From Acanthamoeba sp. SK_2022b (taxonomy: Eukaryota > Discosea > Longamoebia > Acanthamoebidae): DNA of 31,437 nucleotides. The DNA lies in assembly GCA_027943245.1 (NCBI GenBank), contig JANDJZ010000553.1, forward strand, positions 1-31,437, given 5' to 3'. Below, piece after piece: positions 9,576 through 26,176 of this stretch. The position numbers were made by a program, and so were the translations under genes. The number at the start of each line of letters is the position of its first letter. Position 1 is the first letter of the stretch. Under the pieces are notes generated by a model. The model saw only the letters and a list, made by a program, of their open reading frames with translations. It had not been told where the DNA came from and ran no database searches.

Positions 9576-11668
9576 CTACTGGTGGTGCGCAAGCTCACGG
9601 CGGAAATCAGAGGCCAGAAGCTGGTGGAAGGCGTAGGCGGCGGTCTCCACCTGGGGCGCATACCGCCCGACGTCGTAGGCGCGCGAGTTGAGGCCCTGCT
9701 GTACCATCTCGGAGACCCACGCGTCTTCGTCCTGAATGCCATCGCTGATGCGGATGCTGGCCTCCATCGACTCGGGTAGAGCTTTCTCCTCCTGGTCGAC
9801 CAGCGATGAGTTCAGTCGTCAGCATTGGATTGGGGGCATCTTCTCCAATTCAAAGACGGTGTGGAGAGCGAACCGCGGTTGTTGGTTCATCAGGTGCTCC
9901 GTCCTCCTTCAGCATGAAGTAGTCAAACTGAACCAGCGTCTCGTCCACCGACAGCGGGATGGCCCTGCGCCAAGCAGACACTCAGTCAATGCCAATCTTA
10001 AAGAGAGTGGGAAATGGTTGAGGCAGGGCAGGTCTGAGCACCGATTGGTGTCCATGACGTTGCCGTAGCGATTGATCATAAAATTGGGGTACAGGAAGGC
10101 GTAGTGAGCGCCCTGCTTGCCGACCCGCTCCTGCAGTATCTTCTCCTCCGTCTGTGGGGGAGAGCGATCATCGACGTCAGTAAGCTCACGTCGTCGTATT
10201 GCGGATATGATCAACAACATGACGACCGACCTGGCTGGTTGTCCCTTGGCAGCTCTGAAGCGACCATCTGTCGTACACTTGCGTCGAGTATTGAGAAGCG
10301 TCCAGCTGTCGTGCAGTGGTGTAAGCACAGAGAAAGTGTCCACCCCTCACGATCTGAGCAAGCCGACAGAGTGCTAGATGTTAACCTGGGCGTTGAGGGT
10401 CTTGTGCAGCACCGAAACGTGATACCCGCCGTCGAGGTAATTGTCGACATACACCTGCGGCATCACGTTACAGCCTCGGCTATTCTCCACGGCGATAGGA
10501 GGTTGCGTGCGAAAAGGCGCGCATACCTTCCAGTTCGCCTTGACCTTGTAGTTTCGCGTGCACATGTACTCCAGTTGATTGTATTGTGTGCTCTCCAGAA
10601 CGTCCTTAAGCGGCTGTAGTTCCTCGTGCAGGTCCGATGCATCGGATGACGAATCTGCGACGCCGATGGATAAGCAGGTCAGTTGACGCGGAGTGGATGG
10701 CGCAGCCTTCGCCCAAGCGTGGCACCTACGCACCCACGTTGATGAAGATCCACCTGCCCCACTCAGTCACCTTGATGGGCACCAACCCATTCTCTTTCGG
10801 CTTGAATTCTTTAACACGCACATTGGCCACCTTCAGTGAAACTCACGGTCGAGTTCGGTCAAAAGATATGGTAGTGGTGCCTTTGATGCCACCAACGCGA
10901 GGAGCCACGCGTAGCCTCCCATCAAGCTGATAGGTCCATCCGTGGTAAGGGCATACGAGCTCATTCTTGCATCCTTCTCCCTGTCAACAAAGCGCAGAGA
11001 GCAAGTGACAGTGAGCCCTGCGACCGCCAGCAGGCTGCTGTCGACCTCCTAGGTCGATACTGCCATCGAAGATGAGACGCACACCGTTGCTACTTTGGAC
11101 GCGTGGTGACGGCACACGTTGAAGAAAGCACGCAGCTGTCCCTCTTGGTCCCGCACTACGACGTAGGGCTCGCCCATAAGCTCACCCGTGAAGTACTGTC
11201 CAGGGTTCTTCACCTGCTCGCTTCTGCCGACTGGTACAAGCGTGTGAGTGTTAAGGCGAGTGCAGGGCGGGGGCCGCCATCAATACCTTGCTGCCAGCCG
11301 CGGTGGAACACAAGGGGTGCTTCCCTTCTAAAGACTTCGGGACTCGTATACCAGGAGGCTGGAGGCGTAGTGGCCCGCTCAATAGGCACCTGAGGGTCCC
11401 ACCTGTGTACCTCCTTCGCAAACAGCGCGTCGTCAGGAGCGAGGGTGCTCAGCGAGCGGTTTGGCAGCCCGTTTCCTCCCTTCTGGGCCAACATGTACAT
11501 CGCTCCAGTTCTCGAGCGACCCCCTTTTGCGGGGTGGGTGAAGAGGCCCCTCTGTGCCAGGCAGCGCAGCTCGCCTCCAAATGGCCCCCTCCTGAGCGCT
11601 CCCTGGTTGCGGTGCAGGGCAGAAATGGAGGCTGGACAGCGTCGCTTGTTGACTTGTACAGAGCGCAT
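9576..11668 (-). CDS. Rieske non-heme iron oxygenase, choline-monooxygenase-like
   Basis: Oxygenase alpha-subunit-type enzyme with a Rieske [2Fe-2S] centre and a mononuclear Fe site. Model of 10 exons: 11668-11287, 11230-11085, 10980-10897, 10830-10734, 10654-10527, 10454-10386, 10305-10231, 10151-10042, 9964-9874, 9791-9576. Total 1,398 nt, 465 aa, all phases consistent. The N-terminus (MRSVQVNKRRCP...) is Arg-rich and acid-poor, suggesting mitochondrial targeting. Landmarks: PPASWYTSPEVFRREAPLVFHRGWQ region; Rieske ligands CRH and CPYHGW separated by 16 residues; DNYLDGGYHVSVLH, the conserved iron-binding His/His segment; LNAQLDASQYSTQVYDRWSLQSC; C-terminal GRYAPQVET. The DNYLDGGYH signature is typical of choline monooxygenase and relatives, so a quaternary amine such as choline is a possible substrate, but specificity cannot be read here. 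Convergent with the secreted-protein gene. Confidence 0.88.
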
Positions 11669-12014
11669 GGTATCAACGTTGACTGTCCCGAGTTCTATGG
11701 GTGGTGGTGGGAGGTGGCCTTGCTACGTGCGTGTCTCTTGCCCAACAAAGCACCTGGGCGGTGCTCGATTTTCGCGGTTCACAAGTTCTTCTCTTGTCGA
11801 CAAAAGCGCTGCTGACGTCATGACCCTGTATTGGTCGGCCGTGCGACAGACTATTTAACCTGTGGTGCTGCATAGCAAACATCATCGACAGGCGCGATTG
11901 ATAGACGACGAAGAGAGAGAGAGAGAGGAGTGATTGTGAGAGAGGGATCAGCCGACACAGGATTCCGTTTGCGTTCTTGAACGAACGAAACGGAACCGAA
12001 TTACGCGTCTAGGG
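11669..12014. promoter_or_regulatory. Divergent promoter region, Rieske oxygenase / DENN-WD40 gene
   Basis: A 346-bp spacer between divergent start codons. It contains GACGTCATGA (about 11814-11823), resembling a CRE/bZIP site, followed by ATTGG (about 11830) and a TATTTAA element (about 11852; TTAAATA on the other strand), then a (GA)n run near 11910-11930. These are plausible shared control elements. Assignments rest on motif appearance only. Confidence 0.4.
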
Positions 12015-19143
<7,129 letters not shown>

Positions 19144-19485
19144 TACCGTTCTCTCATCCTCTTCCTCATCTTATGGTCCCTTCCCCCCTGTTTGTAAATG
19201 TACTGCCCCCCCCCAAATCTCTATTTTGTGCGGTTGGCGTTGGATGTCTGCTTCGTCCCGTCCTTCAAGTCGATCAAGGCAAATCAAGCGAAAGTATTTA
19301 AAATAACAACAGAACGGCGAAGAGAGTGGCCATAGCTGGCTGTGTGGATGTGAGTGCGGCCGAAGAAGCTGAAACGTGATTCGAATGCTGGGCGCAGTGC
19401 CGACAGTGTTGAGTTCACCAAGATCAGAGCTTCGCTTGTACCCTTCCCCTTCCTCGTTACTCTCCTCGCTTTTCCACCGCGGGGA
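19144..19485. other. Convergent 3' intergenic region
   Basis: About 340 bp between the stop codons of the DENN-WD40 gene (plus, 19143) and the deaminase gene (minus, 19486). It contains C- and T-rich stretches and AT-rich 3'-UTR-like sequence (ATTTAAAATAACAA near 19298). If the last deaminase intron were retained, the minus-strand frame would instead run on to 19284. No other gene seen. Confidence 0.6.
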
Positions 19486-21742
19486 TCAAATTTGATCTCC
19501 CTCTTGGCGACGGCGCTTTTTCCCCTTTGCCGCCAAGGTCTCCTGTTCCTTCTCGTCCTCGGCGACCTCCATTGCTTCCTCCTCCTTCTCTTTCTCTTCA
19601 TGCACTCCAGTCCCCGTCTCCCTGCCTGCTGTAGTTCTATCCTCGTCCGCAGGCCTGGTGCACCAGCACGCGCATGGGTCACTACTTCATCTCCCACAAG
19701 GGCGCCAGAGTACCTTCTGGAAAGCCGGTGTAGGATCTGCGGATATCCCTCTTTGACTTCCTTGATTGCCTTGCGGAGGGTTGTGATGGGCGAGTCTCGA
19801 GTGACGTGCTCCTCGAACTTGTGGCACAGTTTATCTTCCTCGAGGTCAGGCGGTGGGCGGTAAGCCTTGAGGAAGTAGACCATCTTCACCTGCTTCTCCC
19901 TGATGATGCCGGAGCACTGCAGACAGGGCGAGTGCGTTGAATAGAGGGTGCACTTGGAGGTGTCGTCGATGCTTCGGAACATGAACACATTCTGTTCGGC
20001 GTGCAGGACCCACTTGCCCTTGTCGTCATCGCCTTGGAAGAGGAAGTCGCGGTGCAGAGCGCCCTTGCGCGAACCGTTGTAGCCAGCACCCAACACTTCA
20101 ATCGAGAAGCTCGTCTGTGTTTCCGTATTTGTGAATGAACTGACGTGTGTGCGTACAAGTTGAAGAAGGGCAGCACCAGTTCCTTGGTCTTGTCGGTCTC
20201 CTCCTTGGCGAGGGCAAGTTCTTTCGGACGCACCTTTGCGAGCACTGCGCCGACCTTGGCTTGCTTGTCCTCCGACCGCATGCTTGTAATGATGCACAGA
20301 CCCAACAGCCACACATGCACGCTGTTCACACCTGGCCAGGTAAATATGCATCTATAGATGGGATTGACCGTAAAGGTCAAATGACTAGGACAGGGAGCAT
20401 GACGCACCATTCGTGGAGAGGCCTTTCACGCTTCACCTCCATGCTGTGCTCGTCGTCAGGCGATTCCACCATACGGATGTACGACGAATAGAGTTCAAGA
20501 AGGTCGCTCACCAGGGCGCTTGCTTCTTTGGTCAGGTCGAGGGTAGAGTAGGCCGTGTTGGATGGCAAGAGCAGCTTCAGCATCACGCCCTGCCGATCCC
20601 ACAATGAAAAAAAAAAGCCATCGGCCGCCGGTGAGCACTCCATGTAAAAAATCGGTTTGCTGTGGTGTGGGATACCCATCTCTCGGACATGGTGTCATGG
20701 GAGCCTGGCCACTTGAAAGGTTCGCTCTCCCAAAGCTTCGCCAGCTGCTCCTCTTCGGATTTCAAGTTGCCGTCCTGGTCTTTCTGGCTGGACGAGATGA
20801 ATGGTGTTGCTTCCTGGCTCTGTTGGCTCAATGGGTAATTCTCGCTGTCTTCTGGCGAACCCCGGACCTTAACAACCTTGGAGAAGATGACCTTATTCTC
20901 TTGACGCACCACGACCTTGTGTTCTGTTGCCCCTGGGTAAGCAACTTCTTTCATTCAACAGAGCATAGTGGAAGGCGTACCCTGGGGAACCTTTGGCGTG
21001 AACTTGGCAATCACTTGGTCACGATTGCAGGCAACGTGGACACGGTCACGATCGAATTTTACCCAAACACCCTCGGGTGATGTGCAGTGGTGCACCTCAA
21101 CCTCGATATTTGCACATTCCCCTGTCACGCGTACTCCGTAGGAGTTGACACAACGGATTTTGATCGTGCTCTCCACGTTCAGATCCCACCCCTCTTGTTC
21201 AAACGTGACTTGTGTTCTGGCATGGAGTTAGAACTAGGTGATATTTATAATTTACAGAGACAGGGGACGCACGAATGAAGCTCCTGCACGATGATGCGGC
21301 TCACCCCACATTGGATCATCAGCTTGAGGCAGAAGGTGCAGGGGCGCTTCGACAAACAGATGGTGCCCCCTCGAGTCTGCTGTGGGAAGCGGTTGCACAG
21401 GTAGGCTGCCGCGTGTGTCGCACCGCTGCCAGCTACGGCCATGATCATGTTGTTGCTGTCAATTAAAGTGGCCCCAGTGTTGGTAGCGGGGATGATGTTG
21501 TCCTGGTCCTTCTCAGGCCGCTTCTTGTACTCCTTTATCCTCTGGTAGAGTGCCTCGCGCTGGTACAGACAGTCAGGCTTATTCTGTGCCCACACAGCCA
21601 GGAGGAGGCCCAGTTGTTCCTTGGTCAGGCGCGACCCTGGAGCAAGGGAAGAGCGCAGGACTTTGGAGTGGATCCGCTTAACACTCCCACCAGAGCTAGT
21701 AATTATTTTGGTGGAAGAACGGCGCCTCTGTGGGGTCTCCAT
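19486..21742 (-). CDS. Two-domain cytidine/dCMP-type deaminase, CDADC1-like
   Basis: Nucleotide deaminase-fold protein with two zinc-deaminase domains in the layout of animal CDADC1. Model of seven exons: 21742-21273, 21216-20981, 20932-20676, 20589-20408, 20321-20157, 20109-19714, 19654-19486. Total 1,875 nt, 624 aa, all phases consistent, GT-AG throughout. Domain 1 (about residues 30-155): LTKEQLGLLLAVWAQNKP, THAAAYL, then SKRPCTFCLKLMIQCGVSRI; the PCxxC zinc ligands are kept but the usual HAE is HAA, so it is probably inactive. Domain 2 (about 380-540): ITSMRSEDKQAKVGAVLA, GAGYNGSRKG, HAEQNVFMFRS and STHSPCLQCSGII, with all catalytic residues. The C-terminus is acidic then basic (KGKKRRRQEGDQI), a likely nuclear localisation signal. 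Substrate could be dCMP, dCTP or cytidine; family layout favours deoxynucleotides. The start could alternatively lie at 21805. Confidence 0.83.
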
Positions 21743-21952
21743 GTGGGGTGGTGAGAAAGAAGTTAGAAGAATGAACAACGGTCTGCTGCAAGGCAATTGC
21801 AACAAGCTATTTTGGGTGCTACATCACCCCGCCACACTTCAAGCTGTTGTTGCGACGACCGTCACCCTAAGGATTGCGGTTCAGTTTTAGAAATGTTTAT
21901 TTCCTTGTGTTTCTCTTTGCACAATGGCAGCGGGCGCACGGGTTGAAGGAAA
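21743..21952. other. Boundary between GC-rich gene block and AT-rich subtelomere
   Basis: Short spacer upstream of the deaminase ATG. Base composition and codon style change here: leftward genes are GC-rich in third positions, rightward sequence is AT- and AC-rich. No clear TATA element for the deaminase gene was recognised; the spacer may include its promoter. Confidence 0.5.
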
Positions 21953-22429
21953 ATGCCTCAAGAGAAGAACAAGCCACAGCTGTGCAGTGACCAACCCATA
22001 CAGGTACTCACCCAAGAGCGCACTTGCGTGCTCTTTAAGCCAAAGCAAGCTGGGCCTCAGTCAGCCCTTCCACTTGATCCTATAGTCCCCATCTTCCAAA
22101 CCACTCCACCATCCCACACAGCAAAAAACATGGCTCCTAACCCTGCTTCTAACACACCAACATTAAAATACCAAAACAAAAGCCCCTTACTGCTCACCCC
22201 CCCAGAATCAACACCTAGATCACACACAATAGTAGCCTGTCAACTTCAATGGCTGGATTCCCAAAAAAGGACAAAACCCCTCCCTAACTGCTGCAAGGAC
22301 AAAATGGGAGATGCAAATATGGTATCATGCCTGTCAAAAAAAGAAGAAAAGAAAACACAAAAAAACAATAAAAACATACCCAACCACTGTACCAAACAAG
22401 AAAACACGACAAACCATAAAATTATCTGA
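21953..22429 (+). CDS. Hypothetical Lys/Thr/Pro-rich protein or upstream exon(s) of the 22523 gene
   Basis: 158-codon plus-strand frame starting MPQEKNKPQLCSDQPIQ. A good donor (ATACAG|GTACTC, near 22002) lies just after the first 17 codons, and an acceptor (AATACAG|AAGACC, near 22439) opens a frame that continues into ATG 22523. It may therefore be the 5' part of the next gene instead of a separate one. Composition is Lys, Asn, Thr, Pro-rich and T-poor on the coding strand. No recognisable domain. Confidence 0.35.
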   Translation: MPQEKNKPQLCSDQPIQVLTQERTCVLFKPKQAGPQSALPLDPIVPIFQTTPPSHTAKNMAPNPASNTPTLKYQNKSPLLLTPPESTPRSHTIVACQLQWLDSQKRTKPLPNCCKDKMGDANMVSCLSKKEEKKTQKNNKNIPNHCTKQENTTNHKII

Positions 22430-22522
22430 TAATACAGAAGACCCTCAAAAAACCAACAGCACCACAAGGAGACCAATGATAGTGCAGCCCAAGTACAAGA
22501 AGCAGGAAAAAATGGCAGGGAT

Positions 22523-23558
22523 ATGTCCATAAATAAATCAAGAAACACCTCATCCTACACTGCTCTCCAACTCACTCTACACACCATGAACCCAGACAAC
22601 TTACCAGACAACACCCAGCACACATCAAAGACCAGATCCAAAACTAAGACTGGATCCACACGCAAGCACAGAATCAGCAATGATGACTACACTCCAGCTG
22701 CAACACCCAAGAAGACCTCACCCACAAAGACAACACCAGCCCATAGGACCAAGAAGAGCATCACCCCTGACAGCAATACCAATGAAACCACCAAAGTCCA
22801 TCCTGCTGAATGCTCAACAATGGACACAATCATCTCCCTGCTGGACAAAATCCCAGACAACTCCCCTGCAACACCAGTGACATCCACCTTGGGCAAACTG
22901 ACAATCCAAACTGACCCCACCAAGACCCTGAACAACATGGCCCTGGAACTCCAGGACCACCTCAGCCCCCTGGAGAACAAACCAGCACCCCCCACCCCCA
23001 CCCTCAACACCAATAAAGTGAGCTACTCACCCCACTTCATCCTCATTAAAGATATAGAGAAATCCAACATCAAGGACATGGTGACCAAGGCCAAACTCCT
23101 GGGCCTGCAACTCCCACCACCCAATCTACTGCCAACAAAAACGCACTCAGCCTGCACGTCAGTGATAGCCTCTTTAACTGATCAATTGATAGACTACACA
23201 AAGCCTACAACAGAGCTGGAGAAATAGACAAAGGACCCTTGGAACCAGCAGAACACTCTGTGACCTCCCTGTCTCTCAGGTTCAAGCCCAACCTCCAGCC
23301 ATCAAGAAATCCAACATGTCCAAAGCCACATCCACCCACAACATCAACATTGGAGACTTTGACCTGACATTTTACAGTGCAGAGCTGTACAAACTCAATG
23401 TCCATGACAACATGGTTGCATACCAACTACCAATGCAACTCAACCTCACTGTCATTGGTCTGGATGTGGTGATCCAAACCTGGTGTGCCTCTATATATGA
23501 GGAGCTCTTCTCCATAACAATCTCTAACATCAACACTACAAGTCACACAGGTCTCTGA
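22523..23558 (+). CDS. Hypothetical AC-rich subtelomeric protein, unknown function
   Basis: Two exons, 22523-23161 and 23280-23558, joined by a GT-AG intron (ACGTCA|GTGATA ... CTCTCAG|GTTCAAG), keep one frame for 305 aa. The first exon is 213 codons, phase 0. The N-terminal ~110 residues are Thr/Lys/Pro/Asn-rich and disordered-looking (TRSKTKTGSTRKHR), possibly DNA-binding by charge. The middle has HFILIKDIEKSNIKDMVTKAKLL. The C-terminal exon looks globular (NIGDFDLTFYSAELYKLNV, MQLNLTVIGLDVVIQTW). The frame is open upstream of ATG 22523 to a possible acceptor near 22439, so the true start may lie further 5'. The coding strand is strikingly T-poor. I recognise no family. Neighbourhood suggests a subtelomeric or element-borne gene. 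A further frame at 23566-23757 could be a 3' exon. Confidence 0.5.
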
Positions 23559-23698
23559 TATCTGATTGAGAAAAAGTGGGAATTTCAAAACCTGCACAGA
23601 AGGCCTGGACAAGTCAACTGGTCTCCTACTCCCTTGGATGATCATCAGGTTCAAGTTTGAAGCCCAACACAACAAGGCCCTCCTCCTCAATGGTGAAG

Positions 23699-23810
23699 CC
23701 CCTCCCAAGAAAACACAACACACACTAATCCCAAGGATGGTTTCTTCCCTGTATTGAGGGTGTGGTATGGGGTGTTTGCATTAGTGTGTGTTGTGTTTTC
23801 TTGGGAGGGG
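23699..23810. repeat. Perfect 31-bp inverted repeat with 50-bp spacer
   Basis: Left arm 23699-23729 (CCCCTCCCAAGAAAACACAA...) and right arm 23780-23810 (...TTGTGTTTTCTTGGGAGGGG) are exact reverse complements over 31 bases, with a 50-base spacer. The pairing stops sharply at both outer ends. It lies just downstream of the AC-rich gene. It could form a strong hairpin, act as a 3'-end signal, or mark an element boundary or fold-back insertion. Confidence 0.92.
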
Positions 23811-24372
23811 TATACCGGTGGGTCTCCTTCTTTACCTCTTTTTTTTACCCCAAATGTTAAGTATTGTAAATATACTATAACTTACGCTCTATATTGAAAA
23901 TTCATGATCTATCCAAGTACCGGAGATAGACAACTTACAATATTTTTTTTGATTTGATATTATCAAGGATTTTATTGATCTCTGGTATTACGTATCGGTA
24001 AACAATGAACTAAATTTTCTGTGATAGAGCATAATTCAGGCATCAGTGTGATATACAAGTCGGTCATAGAAGATGAGACATTGTATGCAGAGAGGTCTCA
24101 CAAAATTTTGTTTGAGGCGAAAAGGGTTGTAAATTCAATTGTGGGCTAACAAAAATAGCTAGAGCAAAACGGACAGCGGGAAACGTGTTTTTGGGGGGGT
24201 TAAAAGGGGTATACAAGTGTTTTGAGGTCAAGCATTCCAAGTAGAAGAAAGCTGATTTGACTGGTGAGTGCTATTGACTTTGCTCTCAACAAATGACCAA
24301 TTACACTGTAACTCTGCAATGGCTTATCAACCAAGCATGTACTAGGGTGCATTGTATTACTAGAGCACTGAG
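23811..24372. other. AT-rich non-coding stretch
   Basis: About 560 bp of AT-rich sequence with short A/T runs (about 23840 and 23941). Multiple stops in all frames. I see no gene, RNA gene or clear repeat beyond a G-run near 24193. Confidence 0.6.
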
Positions 24373-24565
24373 CTATAAACTATGACCTGTTCTGTACTTG
24401 GCTGCAATGGACATGGAGACAACAACTAAGAAAAGAAAAAAGAGTTGTATTATGCTGTGTTGGCAAATTAACCTTGCCATCAAGGTAAACAAAAACCAAC
24501 ACCAAAGGCCATGCAAAGAGAGAGAGAGAGAGAGAGAGAGATAGAGTGAATGAAAGAACAAATCT

Positions 24566-25759
24566 TTAAGAGGAAGCATTCTTCCTCTTCTTGGCATTGC
24601 TGGCAGCAGCCCTGGCATGCCACCTGAGGAGGTACCTGTTGAAGGCCTCCAAGCAGCCAGGAAGCTCAGTGTAGGGCACCCATGAGTTGTGGTGTCTGCC
24701 AAAGCCCTTCCACTTGACCTTGAAGAGCATGGTGGTACCAGTTGAGTCTGGAACTTCATCCACAATCTCCTCAACCTCTCACTCCCTGTCATCATATGTC
24801 TTCTCCACCTCTTCCTCTTCCTCTTTCTCCTTCTCTTCCTCTTCTTCCTCCTCTTCCACTTCCTCCTCCTCCTCCTTCTCCTTCTCCTTCTCCTCCTCTT
24901 GATCCCTTGTGAGATCAAGGATGTTGTCAGCAAATAGAGACCTCCTGACTCTTGTGCCACGCCTGCAGACAGGCTGCTGCTGCTGCTGCTCTCTATCCTT
25001 TTCCTTCTCCTTCTCCTTCTTCTTCTCCTCCTCCTCCTCCTCCTGGTTGTAGATGTGCTCCTTGCCCTTGTCAGGCCTGCCACCAGCAGCAAGTTGTGCT
25101 GCTTCCCTGGCTGCCTGCCATTCCTCATCTCAACTTCTGGCCCATTCCTGCTGGTCAACAATGAGTTGGACATGGCAGGTGATTGGCACATCATGGAGTT
25201 GCATCAGGGCAGGATTGATGTGTTGGTGGATCTCATTGTCAATATCAGCAATCTGGCTCTGCACCTCTGGAGCATGCTCACCCAGTGCCTCAGTGGCAAT
25301 GATGTCCTGTACCCTCACATGTACATCCATGTTGGTGTTGTGGCTGATTTAAGCCACTTTGTTTGATTTTGATAGTTGTGAATGTGACTAGATCTTACCT
25401 GGCAGTTGCATGTTGAAAAGCATAATTTTCCAGATTTTTCTCTAAACGCGCAAGGCCACAAAGTGATAATTGTTCTAAGACTTAGATGACCAGCCCTAAT
25501 AAGACTTGAGAGATGGATGATATAGGAAGAAGAAGAAAAAAAACAATGGAGTTGGAGGTCTATATTATCATTCTTTCTTGGGACCCAAGAGAATTACCTC
25601 AAGGTTGGGCTTGAGGAATTCCTCCACACATTTCAGGGCATTCCCCATCTGGTCAAAGTCCTCCCAGGTGTTGAACTCAGTGGGGTAGCCTTCCCACTTG
25701 ACCCAGACCTCGAGCTTGCCATCCTCACTATTGATCCTCATGTCTTGAATTGCTTCCAT
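24566..25759 (-). pseudogene. Double-chromodomain coding segment with in-frame TGA codons
   Basis: Two chromodomains on the minus strand. The first (25759-25568) reads EAIQDMRINSEDGKLEVWVKWEGYPTEFNTWEDF..., with the typical VKWEGY and NTWE core including two aromatic-cage positions; a donor-like CTTGAG|GTAATT follows it. The second (24778-24569) reads EVEEIVDEV...LFKVKWKGFGRHHNSWVPY. Between them, from ATG 25330, one frame runs through a helical segment, an acidic/Lys-rich low-complexity linker and a Gln run into chromodomain 2, broken only by TGA at 25132-25130 and TGA at 24781-24779. An acidic stretch just upstream of chromodomain 1 (25856-25770) is in a different frame, suggesting a frameshift or missed intron. 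Chromodomains bind methylated histone tails; in some retroelements they target integration. It may be the C-terminal part of the recombinase locus immediately upstream. Pseudogene status is inferred from the stops. Confidence 0.6.
24794..25048. repeat. Coding low-complexity CTC/CTT (GAG/AAG) tracts
   Basis: Two pyrimidine-rich blocks (about 24794-24900 and 24995-25048) separated by a unique stretch. They encode Glu/Lys runs plus a Gln run (CTG)n on the minus strand in the linker before chromodomain 2. All three frames are open through them. Confidence 0.85.
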
Positions 25760-26176
25760 GATCCTCTTTCTTGTTGTCGTTCAAGTTGTGGTCATTGTCA
25801 GAGTTCATCTCTTCTTCATCTTCTGCTTCTTCCTCTTCTTCCTCTTCCTCCTCAAGCAGCCTGGCACTCTTCTTTTGTGGCCAGACAAGCTTTCCCACTC
25901 TGCATCATCAGCAGTTTCTCTAGCCTTCCTCTTTTCCACATCAACTCTCTGGACTTTTCCCTCAGAGGTGATGGCACCAAGCATCTTCTTTTCCATCTCA
26001 GACATGGTTTCGTGGTCACCTGCTGCTACCTTGGCAGAGTTGGCCCGGTGAAGAGTACCCTTGTGTTTTTTGTGGAGATCATGTCTATTTCCCCCCCCCC
26101 CACCCAGTGCACACTTTGCTGTTAGTTTGACAAACAATCTAGTGTGTGTGTGGGGGGGGTTAAGAACCACACAAAC

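Noticed and set aside
19284..19485. Extension of the deaminase frame to 19284
   Set aside because: It requires retaining a good GT-AG intron (19713-19655). Splicing gives a more natural acidic then basic tail ending at 19486.
24373..25194. Arg-rich minus-strand frame through the CTC/CTT tracts
   Set aside because: Alternate frame of the Glu/Lys coding repeats; the frame ending in a real chromodomain is the credible one.
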